Translations under genes and position numbers: made by a program
Part shown: positions 34,042 to 45,321 of the stretch, piece after piece
Layout: each line of letters starts with the position of its first letter
Numbering within the stretch: position 1 is the stretch's first letter
Assembly: GCA_027972325.1 (NCBI GenBank)
Contig: JAPMOS010000111.1
Coordinates: 1-64,000 of the forward strand
From: Paratrimastix pyriformis
Taxonomy: Eukaryota; Preaxostyla; Paratrimastigidae
Direction: 5' to 3'
DNA: 64,000 bases
The notes under the pieces: generated by a model
What the model was told of the DNA's origin: nothing
Seen by the model: only the letters and a program-made list of their open reading frames with translations
Database searches by the model: none

Positions 34042-34115
34042 TTCGGACACCGGGACTCGAACCCGGGTCTGTAGAGTGAGGGTCTACTATCCTGACCAGC
34101 TAGACTATGTCCGAA
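34042..34115 (-). tRNA. tRNA-Glu (CTC)
   Basis: Minus-strand cloverleaf: acceptor TTCGGAC/GTCCGAA, anticodon stem GTAGA/TCTAC around the loop CCCTCAC (anticodon CTC), and T arm CCGGG-TTCGAGT-CCCGG. Position 33 is C where U is nearly universal, and the second copy at 37356 has the same base. Confidence 0.88.
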
Positions 34116-34296
34116 TTCCGATGACAACCTTGAAAAAAGGTGGGGGCAGATATACACTTCGCAGGCAGTTCCATGAAGATTCTGTCAAATCTTGGTCAGC
34201 CGCCGCCGAGGACGATGTGCCTTGGTGAATGCGTGCGTGTCGGCGCCAAGCATGTGTCTGCGGACATGGCCTCTTCCTGCTCCAAAACACTTTATG

Positions 34297-34377
34297 GCAA
34301 GGATGGCCGAGCGGTCTAAGGCGCTAGTTTCAGGTACTAGTGTGTTCGCACGCGTGGGTTCGAATCCCACTCCTTGC
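34297..34377 (+). tRNA. tRNA-Leu (CAG)
   Basis: Type II tRNA with a long variable arm (TGTTCGCA). Acceptor GCAAGGA/TCCTTGC, anticodon stem CTAGT/ACTAG around the loop TTCAGGT (anticodon CAG), and T arm GTGGG-TTCGAAT-CCCAC. Confidence 0.95.
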
Positions 34378-34681
34378 AATACTTTTTCCACCCGTTTCCT
34401 GCAGACCGGTGGTGCGTCTTCTGTCGCTTTTTGCCGAGAGGAGCCGCCATGGTCGCCGGGAGGCAGGGCCCATCATCATCACGCACGGGGACAGGCGGGC
34501 GCGCGCCTGCCGCCCGACCTGCCGCCCAACGCCCCCCCGGGGGGCCAGAGTGTGATGATGATGGAGGGAGGACCCTTAGGGGCCTTGGGAGCGACGAGCG
34601 ACTTGCTTGTTGCGCGGGGGGGGGGGGGAGGGAGGCCATTCCCCAAGCTGCTTGTTCGCGAGGAATGGCGGGGAAAAAAAT

Positions 34682-34765
34682 CTCTCCCGCCGGAGTCGAA
34701 CCAGCGACCTCAAGATTTCTGTATCACTACAGTCTCGCGCTCTAAACCATCTGAGCTAGGGAGAG
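34682..34765 (-). tRNA. tRNA-Tyr (GTA) with a short intron
   Basis: Minus-strand acceptor CTCTCCC/GGGAGAG and T arm GCTGG-TTCGACT-CCGGC. The anticodon stem CGAGA/TCTTG encloses 17 bases beginning CTGTAG, that is a 7-base loop with anticodon GTA plus about 10 bases of intron after position 37. Eukaryotic tRNA-Tyr genes commonly carry an intron at this site. Confidence 0.92.
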
Positions 34766-35249
34766 TTAGTCTGGATTTGGGGATGGTTTGCCAATAAGTC
34801 AGTTGTGGTGCTGCTGATGGTGGATGGCGGTGATGGCTGGTTGTGGCGGGGCGGTGGCCCGATGACGACGGACCTGCCGTGGCCTACCCTGGGCCGGGCC
34901 GGGGTGCGTGAGTGCGGTCCAGGCCCCGAGCTGCATGGTGGGCGGCAGCCTCAGGGGCCCGTTTCGAGTCAGAGCCACACGGGGGAAGGCGCCAAGGCGC
35001 CCAGAGACGCCTGAGTGCTGAGCGGCGGCGGGAACGGGGGCGAGCGGGCGGAACCTCAGAACACCGCGACCCTACCCAACACCGCGGCCTGGACAGATGC
35101 CCACCCCCAGACCCAGCGTCCCACGCAGCAGCACCGCGAGGTGGGAGTCGTTCGGTGGGAGGTGAAAAGGCGAACGGGCGATCAGAGGACGCGATGGCGG
35201 GGGCGGCGACGAGGGCGGCGGGTCCATTGGGATGGATGTTCAGCCGGAC

Positions 35250-36280
35250 CTATATGCCGGCCGCCGGGCGGTCTGCGATAGTGATGGTGCCCTCGAGCCG
35301 GAGGTGCCTGATATGGCAAAAAAAACCACTGACCTTCCCTCTCGATGGCCGCGCAGTCAGAGTAGACTGCATCGCTGACACAGTGTACTGAGGGCCGAAT
35401 AAAGACATGGAGTCGTCCACGACCTGATAGCGAACTGATGGCGATGAATCAAGCGGGATGAAAAAGTGCATTGATGAGAAAAAAAATGGAATAAGTAACG
35501 CTGACGGGGCTCTGCGAGCTGCGAAACCTGTCCGTGGAGCTGGACAACGCATCAGCCGTGAAGAAGGGAATAAAGAGGTCCATCGGGACGCCCAGGTGCC
35601 GAGAACAAATTCAGGTCGAAGAAAATGGCACAGCACCTCCTTGTTCAAGAAAAACCCCATGTGCTGCTGCGTACCATTTCTTGTTTTTTCGCGCCGGACG
35701 ATTTGCCGGTCTAACGCGGGGGGTGAGGAGATTGTTTCATTGATCGCCGGTGATTGCCAGTCAGTCAGTCTCGTGTTAATGCAGCCTCGTGTGAGGCTAA
35801 CTAAGGAACCATGAGAAAAAAAAAATTGCCACAAAAGGTTTTATCCCCAATTCCCCCTCACCTCATCACCCCCGATAGACTTCGCCTCATCGGCTCAAAC
35901 GGCATCGCACCTCATCACCCCCACCTCCTTCAGCACCGAGCCGGTCGGTGCCCGTCTCTGGTTCTTGCAGATTGTGGGGCAATCCTGTCGTGAGACAAAC
36001 TAACTGTGCATGACAAAGTCCCTCCCCTCTGGTCTCGGAGGCGAATGTATATTTACCAAAGCTGTAATCGCACAGATCGGTGGTCTGGCGTTTCCGCATC
36101 ATCGGTACGATTCTGGATCGCCTTGTGTTTTTTTCGGAACGATGTACATGCGAAGCAGCGAAACAAATCTGTTTTGTTTTTTCCAGCAGCAGCAGATCGA
36201 TGCGCCCATCACCCTCGAGGGGGGGCGAGATCAGAGCACCCCCATCGACCAACGAGTCCGAGCCGACCGAGTGCATGTCC
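35250..36280 (-). CDS. Possible gene fragment in the palindrome spacer
   Basis: Minus-strand blocks that look coding: DMHSVGSDSLVDGGALISPP then LEGDGRIDLLLL (36275-36190), VRYQVVDDSMSLFGPQYTVS then AMQSTLTARPSRGK (35430-35335), and LRLEGTITIADRPAAGI (35310-35255). Between them lie a LINE 3' terminus and non-coding DNA, so the exons may belong to one gene or be remnants. No domain is recognised. Confidence 0.35.
35757..35803 (-). mobile_element. LINE 3' terminus (solo, minus strand)
   Basis: The reverse complement of this stretch reads TTAGCCTCACACGAGGC then TGCATTAACACGAGACTGACTGACTG. This matches the last 45 bases of the LINE copies at 49.7 and 53.8 kb, with a compensated hairpin loop and the same GACT tail. 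No upstream LINE sequence accompanies it. Confidence 0.75.

Positions 36281-36282
<2 letters not shown>

Positions 36283-36312
<30 letters not shown>
36283..36312. repeat. Poly-C run, 30 bases
   Basis: A pure C homopolymer on the plus strand in the palindrome spacer. It abuts the GGACATGCACTCGG exon of the possible minus-strand gene. Confidence 0.95.
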
Positions 36313-36313
<1 letters not shown>

Positions 36314-36714
36314 CCGTCTGCACCCCCATCAATCATTTGCCGCCGTGTTTGTCCTCGGGTTCGTCAGGATCTGGGGGTGGGCATCTGTCCAGGCCGCGGT
36401 GTTGGGTAGGGTCGCGGTGTTCTGAGGTTCCGCCCGCTCGCCCCCGTTCCCGCCGCCGCTCAGCACTCAGGCGTCTCTGGGCGCCTTGGCGCCTTCCCCC
36501 GTGTGGCTCTGACTCGAAACGGGCCCCTGAGGCTGCCGCCCACCATGCAGCTCGGGGCCTGGACCGCACTCACGCACCCCGGCCCGGCCCAGGGTAGGCC
36601 ACGGCAGGTCCGTCGTCATCGGGCCACCGCCCGCCACAACCAGCCATCACCGCCATCCACCATCAGCAGCACCACAACTGACTTATTGGCAAACCATCCC
36701 CAAATCCAGACTAA

Positions 36715-36798
36715 CTCTCCCTAGCTCAGATGGTTTAGAGCGCGAGACTGTAGTGATACAGAAATCTTGAGGTCGCTGGTTCGACTCCGGCGGGAGAG
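36715..36798 (+). tRNA. tRNA-Tyr (GTA) with a short intron
   Basis: Same sequence as the copy at 34682-34765, including the intron of about 10 bases after CTGTAG, on the opposite strand in the right palindrome arm. Confidence 0.92.
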
Positions 36799-37093
36799 AT
36801 TTTTTTCCCCGCCATTCCTCGCGAACAAGCAGCTTGGGGAATGGCCTCCCCTCCCCCCCCCCCGCGCAACAAGCAAGTCGCTCGTCGCTCCCAAGGCCCC
36901 TAAGGGTCCTCCCTCCATCATCATCACACTCTGGCCCCCCGGGGGGCAGCAGGTCGGGCGGCAGGCGCGCGCCCGCCTGTCCCCGTGTGTGATGATGATG
37001 GGCCCTGCCTCCCGGCGACCATGGCGGCTCCTCTCGGCAAAAAGCGACAGAAGACGCACCACCGGTCTGCAGGAAACGGGTGGAAAAAGTATT

Positions 37094-37174
37094 GCAAGGA
37101 GTGGGATTCGAACCCACGCGTGCGAACACACTAGTACCTGAAACTAGCGCCTTAGACCGCTCGGCCATCCTTGC
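37094..37174 (-). tRNA. tRNA-Leu (CAG)
   Basis: Same as the copy at 34297-34377, inverted. Loop TTCAGGT and the variable arm are retained. Confidence 0.95.
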
Positions 37175-37355
37175 CATAAAGTGTTTTGGAGCAGGAAGAG
37201 GCCATGTCCGCAGACACATGCTTGGCGCCGACACGCACGCATTCACCAAGGCACATCGTCCTCGGCGGCGGCTGACCAAGATTTGACAGAATCTTCATGG
37301 AACTGCCTGCGAAGTGTATATCTGCCCCCACCTTTTTTCAAGGTTGTCATCGGAA

Positions 37356-37429
37356 TTCGGACATAGTCTAGCTGGTCAGGATAGTAGACCCTCACTCTAC
37401 AGACCCGGGTTCGAGTCCCGGTGTCCGAA
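37356..37429 (+). tRNA. tRNA-Glu (CTC)
   Basis: Same as the copy at 34042-34115, inverted, including the C at position 33 of the anticodon loop CCCTCAC. Confidence 0.88.
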
Positions 37430-38164
37430 TCACATTTTTTCAGAAATTTTTTCTGTTTCCCGTAATTTTTGCGAGGCGGCTCCCATAATTTTTGGGTGTG
37501 GCTGCCCGCCCCTTAAGGCCGGCCGGGGCTCTCTGCAGGCACCATTTGGAGTCAATTTTTTGCTCCACCGCTTTTTCTCCACTGTGATACAGCCCTCACA
37601 GGGCTGGCATGCTCCCTCCCTATTCCGGAGAGGGGGCGTGTTTCCCCATTTTTCTATTCGTCCCCTTCGCGCGCCATCCTCGGGAACCCTTTGCTCCCTC
37701 CGTCGTGGGGACTCTTTGCTGAATGTCGTCCATTACCAAGTCGTTTTGTCGGATCGTTCGTTGTTCCCAGTGCCCCGTGCCCCTCCCAGTGCCTCCCCCC
37801 CGAGCTTGTGTTCTGCGGTTTGTCGTAGCCTGCATCCGGATGGTAGGAAGGGCGGCAGCCTGAGGGCAGTCGGAGGAGTCTTCTTGCACCACTCGGGTTC
37901 GGGGGGTTAGGTCGGTCTCTGCTGGTCATCTTGTTGTGGTCGGGCAGGGGATGGACCCCTGCACCTCCGTCCGGGTGTTTCCCCTGGCATGGGGTGAGGG
38001 GCGAGGGACCTGACTGACCTGCATGCGCGCACCTCCCACATGCCTGCCCTACACCCCGCCTCGGTGTGTGCTGAGGCTCACCTGCCGACCCCCCCCCCCC
38101 CCCCCACACACACACACGCACCACCCTTTCTGTTGACATTCCATCCATACCCTGGTCGACCGCG

Positions 38165-39125
38165 CCCCGGCTGCCTCGCACGCGGACCCCGTCCGTGCCC
38201 GCCCCCACCCCCACCCGTCCGCCTGATTGCGCCAGAAGCCCTCTGGCCGATCCACGTCACGCCGCCCGGAGACGGGATCACGTCGCGGTAGGTCGTCCAG
38301 ACCACGAAACGGTCCGTGCTTTGGGGTGGTGGTCCTTGTCCCTGTCCTTGTGTTCCTGTCCCGCTGCACAAGACGATGGCCGACAACGTCCACCCCCCCC
38401 CCCCCCCTCCATCTCCCATGCCTCCATCTCCCACCTCCATCTCCCACCCTTCCATCTCCACCTCCATCTCCCACCCCTTCCATCTCACATCCCTCCATCT
38501 CCCACCCCTTCCATCTCCCATGCCCTCCATCTCCCATCCCTTCCCACTGCCGTCCCCGTGAGCCCTTCACGCCACCCATGTCTGGCAACTGCCCGCTGAG
38601 CCCATCATCATCGTCGCCCATGCCTGGCAACTGCCCGCTGAGCACGTTGATCACCCATGCTCGCATCCCCCAGGTGGTCCGTCGAACCGAGCAGGCGGTG
38701 GCCCCTCATCCCACCAGCCGTCCCAAGGCCACTGTGGGCGCTGCTGCCCCGGCGATAGAGCTTGTTCGAAGCACCCTTTTTTCGCTTGGTCCTTGGGCGC
38801 TGATGCAGCCTGCGCAGGGCCAGGTGCCGCAGGCACAGGTGTCGCCTGTGACACTCGGCGGCACGATTCATGGCCATCCTGTGGTCGACACCCACCCCCC
38901 CCTCCCTCCCTGATCGACATCACCCTCCACCCCCATTCCCATCCTGGCCGACATCACCCCCCACCCCCAAACCCCGGCCGACATCACCTCCCACCCCACG
39001 AGGGGATGGTTTGCATTCCTCTCCCGTCATCCTCCCCCTCGGCCGTCCGTGGCGGCCTGACGAACCCCCTTTTCAGACGCCCCAACCACACTGTCTCTTG
39101 TGTCCAAATCCCGAGATCCCCGCAC
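38165..39125 (+). CDS. Fragmentary plus-strand exons, unknown protein
   Basis: About 38215-38288 encodes RLIAPEALWPIHVTPPGDGI and is followed by a good donor (GTAGGT). After an intron with C runs (38088-38103, 38392-38408) and a CCATCTCCCA array (38410-38540), 38665-38875 encodes VVRRTEQAVAPHPTSRPKAT and on to LVRSTLFSLGPWALMQPAQG. A further piece at 39050-39125 contains PHCLLCPNPEIPALT. The minus strand is open over the first block too (VVWTTYRDVIPSPGGVTWIG), so the strand is not fully certain. No known domain. Confidence 0.4.
38410..38545. repeat. (CTCCCATCCCTTCCATCT)n-like array
   Basis: Imperfect CATCTCCCA/CCTTCCATCTC units in a presumed intron. ACATCACCCCCCACCCC repeats at 38920-39000 are of the same style. 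Confidence 0.8.
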
Positions 39126-39286
39126 TGACGGCTGATCCTCGTTTTCAACCTCCCCACCCACCCCCACCCCACCCTCACACCCACCCACCCACCTCCCCCG
39201 ACGTCGTACGCCAATTGAGCAGAGTGGAGAAGTTCCGCATCGCGCTCTCGGGGCTCGACAGTCATCAGAGATCACGCAGCGTATCA

Positions 39287-39645
39287 GCCCTAGTCCACCG
39301 AGTCAGCGGGCGCGTCCCCACAGGGGGCCACCCGAATCAGGACCCGCAGGTGCCGCTGCTCCCGCTGCAGCGCGTTGTCCGCCTGGTGGCATGCGACCTC
39401 GAGCACCTCGTCCAGGGCCTCAGGGCGATTGCAGGGCAGGTAGGCAGGGCCGAGAGGAACATGGAAACCTCGGTGTCCGTCATCGCGCTCGTCAAAGCCA
39501 CCACCCGCTCCGTCTCTGGTGGGTGCCTCCCCGGATTATTTTCGGCAGGTCGCAATGGCCCCGCAGGACAACTCGCCCACCGAGTCAGCGGGCGCGTCCC
39601 CGCGTGGCCACCCGAATCAGGACCTGCAGATGTTGGCGGGCGGCC
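39287..39645 (-). pseudogene. Two partial copies of the terminal exon of the adjacent F-box/LRR gene
   Basis: Copy one (39287-39530) and copy two (about 39572-39640) repeat the 3' end of the exon at 39705-40153. Shared blocks are CACCGAGTCAGCGGG, CACCCGAATCAGGACC and, in copy one, the GAGAGGAACATGGAAACCTC segment. They lie just downstream of the true stop codon and have lost the frame. Confidence 0.85.
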
Positions 39646-39704
39646 TCGCTAGTCGGTCAGCTGCCGCTGGTGACAACTTTGGACCGTATTTCATTCAGAG
39701 TCTG

Positions 39705-42700
39705 CTAGTCCACCGAGTCAGCGGGCTCGTCCCCACAAGGGGCAACCCGGATCAGGACCCGCAAGTGCCGCTGCTGCTTCGTGTAGTCCGCCAGACGACA
39801 CGCAACTTCGAGCACCTCGTCCAGATCCTCGGGCGGGTTGCATGGCAGGTAGGCCAGCAGCGCCGAGAGAAACATGGAAATCTCGGTGTCTGTCGCCCCA
39901 TCGGCCGAAGCCACCACCCGCTCCAGGCCGCCACCCTCGGGGGCAGTGGGGCGCAGGTTGCGCTGAAGAAAGCGCCCCGTGTCCACCGCGTGGTCCAGGC
40001 CCAGCACCGCCACCAGGCGCGGCAGGCGGAGGGGGCAGGCCCCTTCGATGAAGTGGGCAAAGTCCTGGGGGCTTTGCGGGGAGAGGAAGTCCTTACGGGT
40101 GCGGCTGGCCATGAAGACCAGGACGTCAGGCTGGGCATCCGCCAGGGCAGCTGCTGTTGCTGTTGGTGGTGAGATACCAGCACCAGCACCAGCACCAGCA
40201 CCAGCACCAGCACCAGCGCCAGCACCAGCACCAGCACCAGCACCAGCACCAGCACCAGCACCAGCACCAGCACCAGCACCAGCACCAGCACCAGCACCAG
40301 CACCAGCACCAGCACCATCAGCACAAAGGCATGAGAGGGGGCATGAAGTCTTGGTGGGGAGGGGGCGGGGGGGGGGGAGGGGGAGGGAGGAGGAGGGGAG
40401 GGAGGAAGAGGAGGGAGAGCGCACCTTGGAACGCCGCCTGCGGTGGTTCGCTGAGGATGACGGTTGAGACCGAGAGGTTTCCCCAACACTGGGAGCACCA
40501 TGAGTGGGGAGACGAGATGTGGGTATTGCGAAACAGTGAGAAAACCACGCCCCTGGGTTCACACTGGTGATTTGAGCGTTTTTCTGTAGAGCTGCTTGAA
40601 AAAGAAGACAGGCGCACGTGAGGGGATCGCAGGCAAGTGAGTGAGTGCGCGCGCATACAAGAAGGGCGGAAGATGTACGGACGGGACCAATCCGGAGTTC
40701 GCGTCTTTCCGCCGACCCAAGGTTCACTCCACGGTGTTCGGGGGCTTTGGATTCGGGCATCACCACGAGCACCCTCAGAGGAGGCTGCTTGGATGGCAGG
40801 ATGGCCTGGAGGTACAACGAAACTGGCGCCTCCAGGGGCTGCTGGTACCGGGGCGGCCCCTCGTCAAAGTCAAAGGGCGGCAACTCCGCGCAATCGATGT
40901 CGTCGCGCAGGACAAGCTCAAAAATCCCGTCGCAGCCGAAGGAGTCGGTAGAAAACACCACAGGCAGAGCCGAGGGCACCTCGCTCCGGCCTCGGAGCAG
41001 GCAGCGAACACAGAAGCCAGGCAGGCCGCAAGACTCACCGAACCGGGGCAGCGGCATATCGGTGAGCGTGAGGGTGTCGGCGCTCTGGAGGATGGGCAGG
41101 CAAGTCAGCCGGGTCTCGAAGTCTGGCAAGACGAGGGCCGGTTCGAACAGGCGCATCTTTGCCGGAGAGAGAACAGGCCGTGTATCTGAGAGGGCGCAGG
41201 CCATGCGACTGCATTCCTGGCAGGCCCACCCCAAGCGGAACTGGGGCCGGGAGGTTGGCCACGGGCGGCAGAATTGGTGGTCCCGCCGCCGAACGGCGTC
41301 CGCCAAGTCGCGCAGGCGGACCCCCGGAAAATGCGCCTGCAGGCTTCGAGCCGACCGATCTGGATTGGTGATCGCGGGCTCTCTCGGCGGATGTCCGATG
41401 TACCCGAGCCACTGGGCCGCGGCCTCCGATTGGGTCAGCGCGGTCAGGGCCGCACCGGGTCGGGAGATGTCGCCTTGGCCCAGGGCGCGCAGATACTGAT
41501 CGAGGGCCTGACTCTCATGGAAGTGGCCCACGAGGCGCCTGCCATCACGGAGCGCTGTCCAGAGGGACCACATGAAGAGGTCAGGCGGAACGCAGCTGGG
41601 TGCTTCTGGAGGCAGCCGGTGCAGGATGGTCAGCGGTGCGATGCCGGCCTGGGCGAAGATGGCAAGGAGGTCCGAGGCCAGGAGGCCACGCAGTCGGGGC
41701 GTCTGGGACGTGCGGAGGATGAGGGCGTCCCGGGTGCTGGGACACTCCAGCAGCAGCACGTCGGGCCGATAGGCCTTCAGGTGGGCTGCAGATGTGGGAA
41801 ACCCGGAAGAATGATGAGATAATCAAGAGAGGCATTTCGCGCCTGTCACAGCCATCACCGTCAGAGAGAGAACATGCTGTGTGTATTTGCTTCACGGCAG
41901 GAAGCAAAGGGCGTCCAGGCAGACCCCGAAGTTTGGACGGAGTTGCATTTTCCAGAACTACCGTTCGAATGGCCGGGCCCTACAGAGCCACAGGGCAGAG
42001 AACGGAAATGCTGCTGTGAATTTGCATGTACAGGTGGAGGGTGGGCCAAAGCGATTGGAAGGGGATTGTGGAGGCAGACCCAGGCCGCAGAGGGGGACAT
42101 GGCCCCGTCCTTCCGTGTGGTAGAGGCGCCGTCAGCCATGTTGCTGCAAGCCAGCAACACCACCACCGCGCCTCGCCCCCAGTGTTCAGTGTGGGAGTTC
42201 GGCTTTGTCAGCTGCTGCGGCAGGACCCCTCTGAGCTCGCCTGTTGGCGTGATCGGGTAGGACAGGGGCGCCTCTTGACCAAGGCGGGCCAGGAAGGGGC
42301 ACACTGATTGGATCCACACTTGGCCCCCGCATGAGAGGCGCTCCATGGCCGGGCAGATGAGCAGGGCGTGTGTGGATGGAGTGGACTTTGTGGGCTCCGG
42401 GGGTGGCGTGACCATGTGGAGGGACCGCAGTGCCGGGAGCTCGATGATGGGCGCCGGGTCGAGGATCCCCGCCGAGCGGAAGCTGAGCTCGCTCAGGGTC
42501 TGGCCGGCGGGCCCCTGCAGGAATGCATACAGGCGCCCAATTCCTTCCTTGTCATTGGGGCTGCGGAGGGCAGCCACTCGACGAAGGGCAGCTCGTGATG
42601 CGAAGGTAACCGCGGGGAACCCCTCCGCCACCACCAGCTCGGCAAGCAACGGGGTGTCCAGCTCCAGGGTGCGCGGGCTGCGTGTGGCCGACCCGCCAAG

Positions 42701-44355
42701 TTCGAGGGTGCGCAGCCCGGGGCCGCTGAGCCGAGTCTCGGGACAGTTGGCCTGAGTCAGTGCCAGACGGGTCACCGTGGGGGCAAGTCGGAGGGCTGTG
42801 GCCGCTTTGAGCCCGAGCGACAGCCGACGCACGGATGGAGGCAGGTTTTCGAGGGGGCCCGTCCCTCGTTGGCCCTTTTGGGGGACATCGATGGTGACTT
42901 GGGGCAGCTCCAGCCGCAGATCGACGGACCCCGTGACCGCCGCCACCAGGGGGGCACAGCAGCTCTCGTAGATGCCCATGTCCGGGGCTGGTTTCGAGAG
43001 GAGAGAGAGGGTGAGATGGAAGGTGGCGGTGAGGTATTGGACAGACCGAGGGGTGAGCGCAATTCGATCAACGAGAGGGGCAGGTGGGCCTGGCATTCGA
43101 GGCAAAGCGGTGCTGTTCCAGAGACGCCGCTGCTTGGGGCTCTGATGGTGATGCTGACGGAGCGAAGCCAGGGGCACCGCAGGGTGAGCCGGGCCAGGGA
43201 CGGGGGCACACTCAAGGACAGCTCCTGCACCTGGGACAGCTCGAGGGTGATGGCGCTGAGGTCGGTGCGCAACTGCAGGTCACACCGGCGCAGTCTGGGG
43301 GTTGGCAGGGCAATCAAGGACCCCGCCGTGCCCACCAGCCGAGCGGTGAGAGAGACCAGCACCGGGCCCACCTCGGCCAGGTCCTCGGGGGTGGTCAAGG
43401 CCACATTGGGCCCCAGGTGGAGCTCCGCCAGCCTGGGGCAGGCCTGAGCCAGAGTCCTCATGAAGGCCGCCATCCCGTCGGGGGTCTGGGAGGTGCTCGG
43501 GATCAGCTCGAGGTGCGTCAGGTTGGGCAGGTGCCCCAGCAGGGCCGGCACGTCCGCGGGGTGGCACTGCAGGGCCAAACGCCGCACGCGGGCGGGCAGG
43601 AAGAGCGACTGGCGGCCTTTCTCATGGCCCGCCCATGCCCCTGTCGGATCACCGCCGCCAATGGTCACCTTCACGGACTCGTCCACGTCCGCACTCTCCA
43701 CCTCGGTGATCTGGGCCCCCGCGGGGGCACACCCGGCCAGCCCGAAGCAGCCCATGTCGGTCAGTTGGCAGTAGAGGTGCCGCAACCGAGGGCAGACGGC
43801 CTCGAGCTCCCTGGTAAAGCCGACGGGCACCTTGGTTGAGAAATGGGGCATCCCCAGGACGACCAGGTTGGGACACTGGTGCAGGATGAGGATGGGAGTG
43901 ACAACGTCGGCCATCAGAAAGAGCGTCCGCAGGTTGGGCATGGGGGGCAGCTCCCAGAGAGTCTTCTCGTCGGCACAGATCGAGAGGAACCTCACCGACC
44001 CCGCGCACCGGCCGATGATTGCCCGCAGGGGTGGCTGGACAGCACCCGGCCAGGGGGGAATGACAGCCGCGCGGAGCTCCGACCCTCGGGGGCAGTCGGT
44101 GCGTGGAACCCCCTCCGGCCAGCAGAGCCGGGTGACACGCTTGGTGAGTCCCCTCAGGCGGTGGTTGATGGCCGAGAGGGTGCAGTGCATGGCCAGGGAG
44201 GCATCCGCATCGGCCAGATGCAGCCACACGTCATCGGGCAGCTCCATCAAGCGGGGGAACGGACATGCTGGCAAAATGGCAATTTTGGTGCTTGCCAGCT
44301 GCGACGCTGGTGGTGATGATATGGGAGGGGAGGATGGATGGTCCGGACTCGCCAT
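39705..44355 (-). CDS. F-box / LRR protein with repeated C-terminal module (complete)
   Basis: Four exons fit GT-AG rules and frame: 44355-43047, 42987-42080, 41774-40679 and 40153-39705. They give about 1253 residues from MASPDHPSS to a stop at 39705. The N-terminus has an F-box-like segment (LMELPDDVWLHLADADASLA, INHRLRGL). Degenerate LRRs follow (LPNLTHLELIPSTSQT, VQELSLSVPPSLARLTLRCP, VTRLALTQANC, LRTLELGG). The C-terminal third has a motif seen three times: VVVLLACSNMADGAS, DVLLLECPSTRDALI and DVLVFMASRTRKDFL, each followed by a Leu-rich helix-like stretch. I do not recognise this module. The acceptor of exon 3 is uncertain, because a CAG lies 11 bases upstream of the AAG that keeps frame. 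A likely ubiquitin-ligase adaptor role is family inference. Intron 3 holds a (CAGCAC)n array. The paralogue at 45.3-52.2 kb shares all exon borders. Confidence 0.8.
40175..40318. repeat. (CAGCAC)n array in intron
   Basis: About 24 CAGCAC hexamers within the last intron of the F-box/LRR gene. The same intron of the paralogue (45800-45850) has only a few related CAGCACC/CATCATC units, so the array grew after duplication. Confidence 0.93.
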
Positions 44356-45321
44356 GGCGAGGAGACGAGATCTTAAGGGAAAGGAAATATGAGATGAAGA
44401 AGAGTGAGGAAAGTTGGCACGCACCTTTCAAAGAGTCACGGAAGGCACGGTTCACAAGGCTTGGGGGGTCTGCGAGCGGGGAAAGGGATGATCGGTGAGC
44501 AAGGGGTTGAGGAGGAGGAGGAGTAGGAGGAGGAGGAGGAGGAGGAGGAGGAGGGGGGGACTCTGTGAACACTCGGGCAGTTGTTGCCTTCCGTTTCCAT
44601 TGTGCAACGCAAGGGTCCGACTGTGATTCTAGTCGAGGCTACGAGGCTGACTGACTGATCACTTGGCCACAACTCCACCATCCCGGTTGAAAGTTGAGAA
44701 TGATCCAATGGTGTGAGCCTCTCCTTACTCGGTTTCGATCATCTCAAAGATTTCAGGTATACGGGTGATGGAGGCATCATTCATTCCGGACAGACCACCA
44801 ACGGTACCCTGGCTCATCTCCCTGATCTCACTCGATAGACGACGTGTAGACGTCTCGTGTTTGTTGGTGCGTCTATGTGCGGGTGTTGGTGACAACTCGT
44901 GTCTATTCATACTTATATAACTCGTAACATCATGGCTCTTCCACGTTCGCATCGTGGCATCTCTATTATGTTTGATTGTCGGCCGTAAGAATCGCGCAGT
45001 CAGACTCGATTCTCATCAACACAATTACTAATGGGAAGGAGGCAGCGGAATTCTCGATAGAATGATCCTCTCAAAATTATGACCTCATATCTTTGTTCGG
45101 CGGCCTGCACAAAGATGGATCTCCAAGCTCCCGTCCGGCTGCGCAAGGACATCGGCGCGACTTAACGTGCCTGCAATGGGAAGTCGTCCCAGGAGTCAAC
45201 CCCCCCCCCCCCCCCCCCCCCCGCTCGCAAAATGTAACACGCATTTCATGATGATCGAAGCGTCACTGATTTCCGGAAGGAAATTTACAAGAGTCGGAGC
45301 CGAGGGGGCGGTGGGGAGGCT
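44356..45321. other. Intergenic with (GAG)n and 23-base poly-C
   Basis: A GAG triplet array at 44510-44553, a C run at 45200-45222, and the short motif GGCTACGAGGCTGACTGACTG at about 44637, similar to the LINE 3' end. No gene recognised. Confidence 0.6.

Larger units (their letters stand above)
33815..35114 (+). repeat. Left arm of a 1.3-kb imperfect inverted repeat
   Basis: The reverse complement is found at 36369-37672. Both arms carry tRNA-Glu, tRNA-Leu and tRNA-Tyr genes in mirrored order. Arms differ by several substitutions and small indels, for example about 13 bases near 33915 against 37560 and a short deletion near 34525 against 36950. The duplication is therefore not a fresh artefact. 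The spacer is 1.25 kb. Confidence 0.92.
36369..37672 (-). repeat. Right arm of the 1.3-kb inverted repeat
   Basis: Reverse complement of 33815-35114. The inner boundary falls in the GGGTGGGCATCTGTCCAGGC block and the outer one near TTCGTCCCCTTCGC. It carries tRNA-Tyr, tRNA-Leu and tRNA-Glu. Confidence 0.92.

Noticed and set aside
34192-34797. A 200-residue ORF repeated at 36683-37279
   Set aside because: It runs through tRNA-Leu and tRNA-Tyr genes and is duplicated only because the palindrome arm is.
33815-37672. Palindrome as the terminal inverted repeats of a DNA transposon
   Set aside because: The arms contain host tRNA genes, no transposase is seen in the spacer and no target duplication was found at the outer edges.
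33815-37672. Palindrome as a pure amplification artefact
   Set aside because: The arms differ by substitutions and indels, which an artefact copied from one template would not show. Only long reads can settle it.
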